A stretch of 47,485 bases of DNA from Massilia frigida (GTDB lineage: Bacteria; Pseudomonadota; Gammaproteobacteria; Burkholderiales; Burkholderiaceae_D): positions 1-47,485 of the forward strand of contig NZ_WHJG01000050.1 in the NCBI RefSeq assembly GCF_011682175.1. The letters are read 5' to 3'. The position numbers and the translations under genes were made by a program. Shown one piece after another: positions 36,457 through 43,586 of this stretch; the stretch's first letter is position 1; each line of letters begins with the position of its first letter. The notes below the pieces were generated by a model. The model saw only the letters and a list, made by a program, of their open reading frames with translations, did not search any database and had not been told where the DNA came from.

Positions 36457-37434
36457 TCATGCCAGGATGCGTTTTTTCTCGGCGTCGAACTCGGCGTCGG
36501 TCAGGATGTTCTGCTCGCGCAGTGCCGCCAGGTCGCGCAGCAGTGCCATGCGCTGGGCCGGCGCATCGGGCACGATCGATCCCGCCATCTTCCCGACGCT
36601 CGCGCCCAGCGTGCTGCCCAGGGCGACGCCCATGCCGGCGCCGAGCACCGTCCCGGCGCTGCCTTCATTGCGCGCGGCCGCTTGCAGTACGTCGAAACGG
36701 CGTTGTTCCTGGTAGTCGAAGCCGATGATGTTCATTTCGGCGCGCCGCGCCAGGGCCGCCTTGAGTTTCTGGACCGCGCTGTCGGTCTCGGGCACGTTGA
36801 TCGATTCAATGCTGAACTGCGTCAGCGCCACGCCGTACTGCGCAACCTCGCCGGCCAGCGCCTTGCCGATGGTGGCCGACAGTGCATCGAGCCGGGACGA
36901 GATCTCCAGCACCGACACGCCGCTGGCGCTGATCGCGCCGGCAATCGCGCTCTTGATGCGCGTGGTGCTCATGGCGCGGAAGTACTCGGCCAGGGTGGCC
37001 GCATCCATGCTGCGCGCGGTGCCGACCAGTTTCATCAAAAACAGCTTCGGATCGGCCACTTCGATGGCGTACTGGCCGAAGGCGCGTACCGGCACCATGA
37101 TGCCGAATTTCGGGTCTTGCAGCTGGATCGGGTCCGGCGTGCCCCAGCGTACGTCGAGCGTGGTGGCCAGGTTCACGAACCAGACTTCGGCCGAAAACGG
37201 CGACTGGCCGCCGAACGGCAGGCCCACCAGCTTGCGCAGCAAGGGGATGTTGCCGGTCGAGAGTGTGTGGCGGCCGGCGCCGAACGGCCCTTCGTACACG
37301 CCGTCGCGCACCACGAAGGCGACCTGCGACTCGTTGACGATCAGCTGCGTCATCGTCGAAAGTTCCTGCGAGGGGTATTTCCATGCCAGCTGGCTCGGGC
37401 CGCCGTCCCACTTCACCCTGTCGATAATGGCCAT
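36457..37434 (-). CDS. SPFH-domain protein with C-terminal SHOCT
   Basis: A 325-aa protein of the SPFH/virion-core-like family. The N-terminus MAIIDRVKWDGGPSQLAWKY is characteristic. The SPFH/band-7 domain spans about 30-240 (LIVNESQVAFVVRDGVYEG; YGVALTQFSIESINVPE). A Gly/Ala stretch (GTVLGAGMGVALGSTLGASVG) links it to a short SHOCT helix pair (ALREQNILTDAEFDAEKKRIL). GGAGA eight bases before ATG 37434 decides the start over 37449. It may form a membrane-associated oligomer that scaffolds the operon products. Confidence 0.85.
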   Translation of the reverse strand: MAIIDRVKWDGGPSQLAWKYPSQELSTMTQLIVNESQVAFVVRDGVYEGPFGAGRHTLSTGNIPLLRKLVGLPFGGQSPFSAEVWFVNLATTLDVRWGTPDPIQLQDPKFGIMVPVRAFGQYAIEVADPKLFLMKLVGTARSMDAATLAEYFRAMSTTRIKSAIAGAISASGVSVLEISSRLDALSATIGKALAGEVAQYGVALTQFSIESINVPETDSAVQKLKAALARRAEMNIIGFDYQEQRRFDVLQAAARNEGSAGTVLGAGMGVALGSTLGASVGKMAGSIVPDAPAQRMALLRDLAALREQNILTDAEFDAEKKRILA

Positions 37435-37459
37435 GATCGTGTTCTCCATGCTTGATTGG

Positions 37460-38161
37460 TCAAATGCCGCGCTTGAGCAGCCCGGGGCGGTCGCGAAATT
37501 GCGGGCGCAGCCGGTACAACTGCGCCGGACGGCTGGGGCTGGACGCATCCATCTGTCCCTCGGCCGCTTCCAGCACGTCCAGTTCGGCCATCTTGCGGCG
37601 AAAGCTCACCTTGTTCAGCGGTTCGCCCATCAGCGCTTCATACACGCGCTGCAACTGCGGCAGCGTGAACAGTTCACCGACCAGGAAGCAGGGCAGCGAG
37701 GAATACTGGCTCTTGCTGCGCAGCCGTTCGAGCGCCGCCGCAATGATCGTGGCGTGGTCGAAGGGCAGGGGCGGCAGCCGGTCGACGGGAGCCAGCTTCA
37801 CGCCCGGATGGCCGGCCGCGGCGATGACGGCGTGCGGCACCAGCGCGTAATAGGCGAGCGACAGCGACCAGCCGCGCGGATCGCGCGCCGCACCGGAAAA
37901 GGCGGCCAGTTGTTCCAGGTAGGGAACGTCGATGCCGGTTTTGGTCTTGAGCACGCGCAGGGCGGCGTCGAAGCCATGGCGGTCCTTGTCGGTGTGGATG
38001 TAGCCGCCGGGCAGGGCGGCGACAGCCTTGTACGGCTCGCGTTCGCGCTTGAGCAGGGCGACCGCCAAGCCCTCGTCGCCAAGCGTGAGCAGGACCGTGT
38101 CGACGGTGCAGATAACGTCATTCACACTGGACTCCTGAGGAAGGTTCGATTGAGTTGACAT
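37460..38161 (-). CDS. NrtR-like Nudix-domain transcriptional regulator
   Basis: A 233-aa protein. A Nudix-like domain (VDTVLLTLGDEGLAVALLKR, AALPGGYIHTDKD) lacks the REUxEE core of active hydrolases (FDAALRVLKTKTGID), as in NrtR regulators, where it binds ADP-ribose or related ligands. The C-terminal winged helix (GELFTLPQLQRVYEALMG, NKVSFRRKMAELDVLE) is the DNA-binding part. It heads the operon, and a perfect palindrome lies 17 bases upstream of its start. Likely autoregulator of the cluster, sensing an ADP-ribose-like nucleotide. Confidence 0.85.
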   Translation of the reverse strand: MSTQSNLPQESSVNDVICTVDTVLLTLGDEGLAVALLKREREPYKAVAALPGGYIHTDKDRHGFDAALRVLKTKTGIDVPYLEQLAAFSGAARDPRGWSLSLAYYALVPHAVIAAAGHPGVKLAPVDRLPPLPFDHATIIAAALERLRSKSQYSSLPCFLVGELFTLPQLQRVYEALMGEPLNKVSFRRKMAELDVLEAAEGQMDASSPSRPAQLYRLRPQFRDRPGLLKRGI

Positions 38162-38585
38162 GTTTTCATTGTACTTAGTTTCAAAATGAAACCGCAAGCT
38201 ATTTTTCATGCGGCTCGACGAACCAGAGAAATTTCAAGATTAGTTTCAAAGTGCGACTTAATCGAGCGAATCTTTCCTGGCGCACTAGCGCGACGCTTTT
38301 CTGAATGGCATTTAGCCGCAAGGTGGGCGGCAAGTATCGCAGCATGCCGTTGTTGGATAGCTTTCCGGTTTCGCGCAAAGCTTGCGCCGCCCAGGAACAG
38401 GCTGGTAAGCTGATGCGGGAGGTCGGCGTTTTCAAGATGGCCGAAGCGGTCCGGCCAGACCTGGCCGCAGGGGGAAGTCGGCTAGCCATGGCGAGAAAAA
38501 GTCGGTGCGGGCCTTGCTGCCAACCTGGTCGGCGCCAGCGCCAACACGAAGCAATCCTTACCGTATCCCCGAGTGAAGTGAGACC
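38162..38585. other. Intergenic region upstream of the NrtR-like operon
   Basis: About 420 bases between the divergent NrtR-like and solute-binding genes. The half next to the regulator is AT-richer and holds the palindrome and a second TAGTTTCAAA (38241-38250). The rest shows no gene I can support; a frame at 38305-38637 has no family signature. Confidence 0.55.
38178..38192. promoter_or_regulatory. Palindromic operator candidate for the NrtR-like regulator
   Basis: GTTTCA-AAA-TGAAAC, perfect 6-base arms, 17 bases upstream of the regulator's ATG. A related half-site (TAGTTTCAAA) recurs at 38241-38250. Position and symmetry fit autoregulation by a dimeric winged-helix protein. Confidence 0.6.
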
Positions 38586-39431
38586 ATGTCATTTGTGTGC
38601 GACACCGCCTTCTGTTTCAGCCTGGTCGCTGTGCTGATACTTCCCGTACCGGCCGCCGCCAGCGACGTGATCCGTATGGCGTCGGACGACTGGTGTCCGT
38701 TTGTCTGTGCGACGGACGGAAAACTCACCGGAGGCTATCTCGTGGATGCCACGTTGCAGGCGATGGGCGCCGCCGGCTATCTGGTCGAGCCGATCCTGAT
38801 GCCGCTGAACCGGGCCATGCGCGAAACGCGCACCGGCGATATCGAAGGCGTCTACGCTCCACCGGTCGACGACAGGTTGCGCCTGAGCGCACCCATAGCC
38901 TACTCCACGGCCTGCTTCTATACTCGCGCGAACGCGAAATGGGCCTATCGCGACCAGCGCTCGCTCGCAGGCATTACCGTCGGCGTCATCGCCGACTACG
39001 GTTATGACGACGGGGCCATGGACGCCTATATCGTGGCCAGGCGCGCAGACCGCCATGCGCTCGACTTTTCCCATGGCGCCAAGGCCGGTACGACCAATCT
39101 GCAAAAAATGCTTGCCGGACGCTTTTTGGTCATGCTCGAGCACGAAGCCGTCGTCGGCCTTCAAGCACACAAGCTGGGTGTGACCGCGCAGCTTAGACAA
39201 GCCGGATGCTTGAAGCAAGCACTGCCCTTGACGATCGGCTTCGCGCGCGAAGACAGCCGCAGCGCGACCTGGCTGCGCGTCCTGGCCAACGGCATCAAGC
39301 ATCTCGAAGCCTCAGGGGCACTGAGAAAACTGCGCGAACGGTACGCGATTCCAGCCCACAGTGCCGTGTCTCAGAGCCAGACATCCGACAATGAGGGGAG
39401 AATACGGGATTCTGGAAAAATAGTTCGTTAA
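38586..39431 (+). CDS. Family-3-like solute-binding protein with transposon-derived C-terminus
   Basis: A 281-aa exported protein (signal FSLVAVLILPVPAAAS) of the amino-acid-type extracellular binding family: DVIRMASDDWCPFVCATDGKL at the start, then VDATLQAMGAAGYLVEP and a hinge near TVGVIADYGYDDG. The end (NEGRIRDSGKIVR) is encoded by a decayed Tn3 end, so the native C-terminus was probably lost or changed. No transporter genes are adjacent. GAAGTGAGACC precedes the ATG. Confidence 0.8.
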   Translation: MSFVCDTAFCFSLVAVLILPVPAAASDVIRMASDDWCPFVCATDGKLTGGYLVDATLQAMGAAGYLVEPILMPLNRAMRETRTGDIEGVYAPPVDDRLRLSAPIAYSTACFYTRANAKWAYRDQRSLAGITVGVIADYGYDDGAMDAYIVARRADRHALDFSHGAKAGTTNLQKMLAGRFLVMLEHEAVVGLQAHKLGVTAQLRQAGCLKQALPLTIGFAREDSRSATWLRVLANGIKHLEASGALRKLRERYAIPAHSAVSQSQTSDNEGRIRDSGKIVR

Positions 39432-39432
39432 G
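39395..39432 (+). repeat. Decayed Tn3-type 38-bp end
   Basis: Begins GGGGAGAATACGGG and ends TTCGTTAAG. It matches the internal end at 30823 at about 30 of 38 positions and the end at 43544 at about 28 of 38. Its G-run is on the left, so the lost transposon lay to the right. It overlaps the last codons of the solute-binding gene. Confidence 0.7.
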
Positions 39433-39654
39433 GCATTCCGTTTCAGATTCGGCCTCTATCGGCCCCTCACGCGGATGCCTTGCTTGAGCAAGCGGCTAAG
39501 CGGAGCGAGGCCTTGAAACAGCGCTTTGCGCTGATCGATCCTCGCCATGTCCACCCAAGCTTCGATACAGTATCCCTGGCGACACGCGTTACAATGCAGC
39601 CGCCCGCAATCCATCGCTTTCTTTTTCACATTAACCAGACAAACAGCCAGCCGT
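39433..39654. other. Gap between the Tn3 relic and msrC
   Basis: About 220 bases without a supported gene. TACAAT at 39590-39595 could be the msrC -10; no good -35 is seen. Confidence 0.4.
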
Positions 39655-40152
39655 ATGCACCCCGACATTTCCAGCAGCACAGGTGACTATTCTCTTCTCG
39701 CGCGTCAAGTGAGCAGCATTCTCGACGGCGAGCGCGACCTGACCGCGAACGCGTCGCAATTCGCCGCCTTGGTCTATTCCACCATCCCGGACCTGAACTG
39801 GGCCGGTTTCTACCTGCTCCGTCCGGGCAAAAAGGACGGCGCCCAGGAACTGCTGGTCGGCCCGTTCCAGGGCAAGGTCGCATGCGCGCGCATTCCCCTG
39901 GGACGGGGCGTATGCGGCACCTGCGCACAGGAGCGCCGCACCATCGTGGTCGCCGACGTGCACGCGTTCGCGGGCCACATCGCCTGCGACAGCGCCTCGA
40001 ACGCCGAAATCGTCATCCCGCTGCTCAAGGACGGCCAGCTGTACGGCGTGTTCGACATCGATAGCCCGCTGCCGGACCGCTTCAGCGAAGAGGATCGCGT
40101 CGGCCTCGAAGCGATGGTCCAGGCCTTCCTCGACGCCACCGACATGGTCTGA
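39655..40152 (+). CDS. msrC: Free methionine-(R)-sulfoxide reductase (GAF domain)
   Basis: A 165-aa single-GAF enzyme that reduces free methionine-R-sulfoxide using thioredoxin. The three conserved cysteines are present: KVACARIPLGRGVCGTCA and HIACDSASNAEIVIPL. The start MHPDISSSTGDYSLLARQ fits the family; the frame opens earlier at 39547 without support. It appears monocistronic. Confidence 0.92.
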   Translation: MHPDISSSTGDYSLLARQVSSILDGERDLTANASQFAALVYSTIPDLNWAGFYLLRPGKKDGAQELLVGPFQGKVACARIPLGRGVCGTCAQERRTIVVADVHAFAGHIACDSASNAEIVIPLLKDGQLYGVFDIDSPLPDRFSEEDRVGLEAMVQAFLDATDMV

Positions 40153-40155
40153 TTC

Positions 40156-40389
40156 TCAGAAGCGCGGCAGCTTGTCCAGCGTGATCACGTCCGGATGGCT
40201 GTACACCTTGCGCTTGTGCTCATTGGCGTGGTCATACTCGCCGGTCCGGATGTTGTTGGGACTGGTGACGCCGGCCGGGCCATCACCGTCGCTCCTGATC
40301 GACTCCCTCCAGCTCAGGTCGGCCGGGCCGGCGACGACCTGCTTGCCCCAGGCACTGATGATCGTTGATACAAATGTGATCGAGCACAA
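40156..40389 (-). CDS. Possible small ORF or gene tail of unknown function
   Basis: A 77-codon frame from TTG with no good start, ending KVYSHPDVITLDKLPRF. The frame stays open only to 40444 upstream. It might be the C-terminal tail of a lost gene; nothing is recognised with confidence. The rest of the 320-base stretch between msrC and the synthetase gene shows nothing else. Confidence 0.3.
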   Translation of the reverse strand: MCSITFVSTIISAWGKQVVAGPADLSWRESIRSDGDGPAGVTSPNNIRTGEYDHANEHKRKVYSHPDVITLDKLPRF

Positions 40390-40473
40390 AGGGTAGCCCT
40401 GCGCGCGCCGCTGTTCAACAACGTTGTGTATTGACGAACATGTTTAGCCGGCAGCGCGCAACGGCGGCCGTGT

Positions 40474-43305
40474 CTAGCGCGTTACCTCGGCGGCGCACTG
40501 GTGGCACAGCCCATGGTGATCGAGCGCCCCCCTCAGATAATCCCGGCAGCGATCGCACCTGTGCGGCCGGAAGGCGGCAACGGGCCTGCCGGCACGCACC
40601 GGCACGGCGTCGCCGGGCGGCCCGGCTTCAAACGCGTCGAGCGCGCTGGCGTTCTCGCCAAGCAGAACGAAGCAACCGGGGAACAGGGCGCGCAGCCGGT
40701 CTTCGCTCTCCCGGTCATGGCCGCCCTCGAACGCCAGGCACACGGGCGTGCCCTTATCGGCCAGACCGCGCGCGCGTTCGACCAGCGGTTGCAGCGAACG
40801 GCGCCAGGCCAGCATCGCTTCGGTGTGCAATAGCGCCGGGTCCATGCCGGGCGGATGGTCCTGCTCCGCCAACTGGTGCAAAAACAGCGACGCACGAGGA
40901 TGGGCAGGCCACGCCAGGTAAGCTTCCTCGCAGGCGAACGGCATCACCGTCGCCAGCATCTGTGCGCACCACAGGAACGATTCGCGCAGCGCCCATTGCA
41001 CGCTCGCCAGCCCGGTGCTGCCGGCTTTTGCGCAGTACAAGGTGCGCTTGGACAGCTCGAACCACTCGGCACTGGCCCACTGGCGAAATTGCGCCAGGCA
41101 GGTCAGCGCCTGATAGAAGCGGCCTCCCTCCATGCATGCTTGCCACTGACGGCGTGCCTCCTGCAGTTTTCTCAACGCCAGGCGGTCGAGGTCACGCAGA
41201 CTGGCCGGGCGCGCGGCATCCGGATTGTCTTCCATGTTCGCCAGATAAAAGCGCAGGAAACTGCGCCAATCCCTGGCGTCCTGCGTGGCCTGCTTGAGCG
41301 ACGTGGCGGACCACTTCATTTCGTCGCCCACGTCCTGGCTGCACACCCACAGGCGGAATACATCGGCGCCGGATTTGGCGAACAGCGCCTTGTGGTCCGG
41401 CGTGCCGCCGTCGGATTTGGAAAACTTCATGCCCTTTTCATCGACCACGAAACGGTGTGTCATCACCTTCTTGAAGGGTGGCAGCGCGCTTTTGAAGGCG
41501 TGCAGCAGGAACGAGGACAGGAACCAGCCGCGCGTCTGGTCCTGGCCCTCGACTGCCAGGTCGGGCTGGCCGCAGCCATCTTCGGCCGCACTATGCCAGG
41601 CGGCGCCGGCGTCGAACCAGACGTCGACGCTTTGCATGCTCTTTGCGTAGCCGGCCGGGGTCTCGAACGCCTGCCAGGCTTCGACGCCGCCGCTACGCAC
41701 GCGCAGCACCAGCTCGCGCCACATGGCGGCGGTGTCGGGATGTAGCTCGCCGCTCGTCTCATGACGGAAGAACGGCAGCGGCAAACCCCACAGGCGGTCG
41801 CGCGACAGGGTCCAGAAGCGGCGGGTCGACATCATCAGGGCCAGCGGCGCGCGTGCCTTCTCGTCCGGCACGAACACGGTATGCCCGAGAGCGGTCATGG
41901 CGCGCTGTGCCAGTCCCTCAGGGCAGCCGTCGAAGGACTTATGCAGATCGAGTGCCCATTGCTGGCTGGCGCGATAGAACACCGGCATCTTGTGGCGCCA
42001 GCACATGGTGGTTTCCACGCTCCTGCGCTCGACATGCACCAGCCGTCCGGCCTGCGCCAGCAAGTCGCATGAGACCTGCGACGCCACGTCCAAGGTGGCG
42101 CCGCGCAGCGCGTCCGGCATGGCGAGCGTGCCGACGTCCAGCAGGCGGCCATCCTTGCCGACATGGCAGTCAAGGCGCACGCCATCGGTTTCGTGAAGCA
42201 CGAAGTCGTCCGGTCCGAACGCCGGCGCCAGGTGCACGAAGCCGGAGCCTTCGCTTTCGCTGGCAAACGCCGCTGCCAGCAAGGGCGCCGCGAGGCCGGT
42301 GAGCGGACTGACGGCCGCCAGCCGCAGCGCGCCGAGCTGGGCGAAGTCGAACGCGCCATCGTATTCATGGCCCGGGTGAGTGAACATGGCCGGGTAATCG
42401 CACAGCAAACGCTCGCGCGCCTGCACCGCGAGCATGACGCGCAGTCCGCTATCGAGCGTGGCGACGGTCAAGGCGCCTGTTTGGGGATGGCCGAAACCGG
42501 CATTGGCCCAGAGTGTCCACGGCGTGGTGGTCCAGGACAGCAGATGCAGCGGTCCGGCCGGCCAGGCCACCCCGTGCTGGCGCGCGCTTTGTTCCAGCGC
42601 CTGGCAGGAGGCGGGCGCGAGCGGTACAGTGAAGTAGGTTTCCATGCGCTCGCGCGTGGTCTTTTCCAGTTCGCTGGCCGCCAGCGCGCTGCGGCACGCC
42701 GGGCACCAGTGCACCGGCGAATGGCGTTCCACCAGCAAGCCCGCCTGCCACATGTCGAGCAGCAGCGACAAGGAGGACGCCTCGCGCTCGGGGTCCATGG
42801 TCAGCCAGGGCCGGTCCAGGTCCGCCATCAGCCCGACCCGCGCCATCGACGACGCCTGCTGATCCTTCCAGCGCGTCGCTTCGTCGCGGCATTGCCGCAT
42901 GAACAGGCGCGGGTCGTCCTTGGCGTGCGCGCCGTGTCGCTTTTCGACCGCCAGTTCGAGCGGCAGTCCGTGGCAATCCCACCCGGCACGCCAGGTGACC
43001 CGGTGGCCGCACACGCTGGCGTAGCGGGCATGTACGTCCTTGAGCGTCTTGTTGAGCAGGTGGCCGAGATGGGCGTCGCCGTTGGCGTACGGGGGGCCGT
43101 CGAGCAGCCAGTAGCGCGGCTTGCCGTGGCGCGCGCTATCGAGCTGCTGGCGCTGGCCGGTGGCGTGCCAGTGGGCCAGCAGGCGCTCCTCCATTAGCGG
43201 GTTGGGGGTATTCCAGAAGGCGGGCTGCTTCAGCCGCAAGGCGTAGCTTGGCGCCGCGGGCGTGCTGGCGGCGTGGTCGTGCGATGGGGAAAACGCGGTG
43301 TGCAT
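40474..43305 (-). CDS. Second isoleucyl-tRNA synthetase (IleS paralogue)
   Basis: A 943-aa class I synthetase of normal IleS length. HIGH-type motif PYANGDAHLGHLLNKTLKD, GWDCHGLPLELAVEK, editing-domain SWTTTPWTLWANAG, CWRHKMPVFYRASQQW and KMSKS as KGMKFSKSDGG (Met to Phe) are all present. A C-terminal zinc finger (CDRCRDYL...CHQC) is kept. It is divergent from housekeeping IleS (weak anticodon-domain similarity, altered KMSKS context), so it is probably an accessory, possibly inhibitor-resistant copy. GGAG six bases before ATG 43305 lies in a hairpin. The leader and the abutting transposon are described separately. Confidence 0.85.
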   Translation of the reverse strand: MHTAFSPSHDHAASTPAAPSYALRLKQPAFWNTPNPLMEERLLAHWHATGQRQQLDSARHGKPRYWLLDGPPYANGDAHLGHLLNKTLKDVHARYASVCGHRVTWRAGWDCHGLPLELAVEKRHGAHAKDDPRLFMRQCRDEATRWKDQQASSMARVGLMADLDRPWLTMDPEREASSLSLLLDMWQAGLLVERHSPVHWCPACRSALAASELEKTTRERMETYFTVPLAPASCQALEQSARQHGVAWPAGPLHLLSWTTTPWTLWANAGFGHPQTGALTVATLDSGLRVMLAVQARERLLCDYPAMFTHPGHEYDGAFDFAQLGALRLAAVSPLTGLAAPLLAAAFASESEGSGFVHLAPAFGPDDFVLHETDGVRLDCHVGKDGRLLDVGTLAMPDALRGATLDVASQVSCDLLAQAGRLVHVERRSVETTMCWRHKMPVFYRASQQWALDLHKSFDGCPEGLAQRAMTALGHTVFVPDEKARAPLALMMSTRRFWTLSRDRLWGLPLPFFRHETSGELHPDTAAMWRELVLRVRSGGVEAWQAFETPAGYAKSMQSVDVWFDAGAAWHSAAEDGCGQPDLAVEGQDQTRGWFLSSFLLHAFKSALPPFKKVMTHRFVVDEKGMKFSKSDGGTPDHKALFAKSGADVFRLWVCSQDVGDEMKWSATSLKQATQDARDWRSFLRFYLANMEDNPDAARPASLRDLDRLALRKLQEARRQWQACMEGGRFYQALTCLAQFRQWASAEWFELSKRTLYCAKAGSTGLASVQWALRESFLWCAQMLATVMPFACEEAYLAWPAHPRASLFLHQLAEQDHPPGMDPALLHTEAMLAWRRSLQPLVERARGLADKGTPVCLAFEGGHDRESEDRLRALFPGCFVLLGENASALDAFEAGPPGDAVPVRAGRPVAAFRPHRCDRCRDYLRGALDHHGLCHQCAAEVTR

Positions 43306-43310
43306 GACGT

Positions 43311-43330
43311 GCTCCGATAAGTCGGGAGCA
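43311..43330 (-). promoter_or_regulatory. Hairpin covering the ribosome binding site of the ileS paralogue
   Basis: On the minus strand GCTCCCGA-CTTA-TCGGAGC forms a stem with one bulged C. The second arm contains the GGAG ribosome binding site (43315-43312), so folding would hinder translation. Confidence 0.6.
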
Positions 43331-43390
43331 AAGCTGGATGAGACTTGCGCGGAACGCTTCGCGAATTACCGCCAAGTGCTCGCTTGAAAT

Positions 43391-43443
43391 TTATCCGACG
43401 ACCGACACACGAAAGCGAGCGACGTGTGTGGTCGCTCGGATAA
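43391..43443 (-). promoter_or_regulatory. Long leader hairpin with an exclusive alternative
   Basis: Arms TTATCCGA/TCGGATAA (43391-43398, 43436-43443) and CGACCGACACACG/CGTGTGTGGTCG (43399-43411, 43423-43434) form a stem of about 20 pairs. A shorter stem CGAGCGAC/GTCGCTCG (43416-43423, 43431-43438) uses part of the same strand, so the two exclude each other. A third pairing joins GCGAATTACC (43361-43370) with the Ile-codon segment (43438-43448). Confidence 0.7.
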
Positions 43444-43531
43444 TTCGCGCCACGCCCGCGTCCAGGCGCAGGCCGGCAGCGGCATGGACTGCCGGGCCGG
43501 TGCGAAGGAGAGGGACGTTGTGCGGGCTCAT
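43391..43531 (-). CDS. Possible 46-aa leader peptide before the ileS paralogue
   Basis: ATG 43531 to TAA 43391-43393. The sequence begins MSPHNVPLLRTGPAVHAAAG and continues to GVARIIRATTHVARFRVSVVG. Codons 30-31 are tandem Ile (ATT ATC, 43444-43439) exactly at the base of the leader hairpins, and the stop is inside the 3' arm. There is no strong ribosome binding site. This arrangement would let isoleucyl-tRNA supply change the leader fold, but translation is unproved. Confidence 0.4.
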   Translation of the reverse strand: MSPHNVPLLRTGPAVHAAAGLRLDAGVARIIRATTHVARFRVSVVG

Positions 43532-43537
43532 GGCTTC

Positions 43538-43566
43538 AATATAGGGGCGAATAGGGAAAACGGAAA
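43538..43566 (-). promoter_or_regulatory. Possible hybrid promoter at the transposon/leader junction
   Basis: TATATT (43543-43538) in host DNA directly outside the Tn3 end, with TTTCCG (43566-43561) in the transposon end 17 bases upstream. It would start transcription close to 43531, the first base of the leader ORF. The -35 is only a partial match. Confidence 0.35.
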
Positions 43567-43581
43567 AAATCGGGCGCTAAG
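43544..43581 (+). repeat. Tn3-type 38-bp left end of the second transposon
   Basis: Begins GGGGCGAATAGGGAAAACGG and ends GGGCGCTAAG. It is related to the ends at 29640, 30823 and 39395. The adjacent host five bases are ATATA (43539-43543). Confidence 0.88.
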
Positions 43582-43586
43582 CCCTG

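Noticed and set aside
38305..38637. Open frame upstream of the solute-binding gene
   Set aside because: It overlaps the start of a well-supported gene in another frame, has no family signature and covers a probable regulatory region.
39480..39686. Short frame before msrC
   Set aside because: No recognisable similarity and it runs into the msrC start in another frame. It could be a relic but cannot be supported.
43306..43543. A T-box riboswitch before the ileS paralogue
   Set aside because: T-boxes are essentially a Gram-positive device, and I see neither the conserved T-box sequence nor a terminator with a U-run. The leader ORF with Ile codons explains the layout better.
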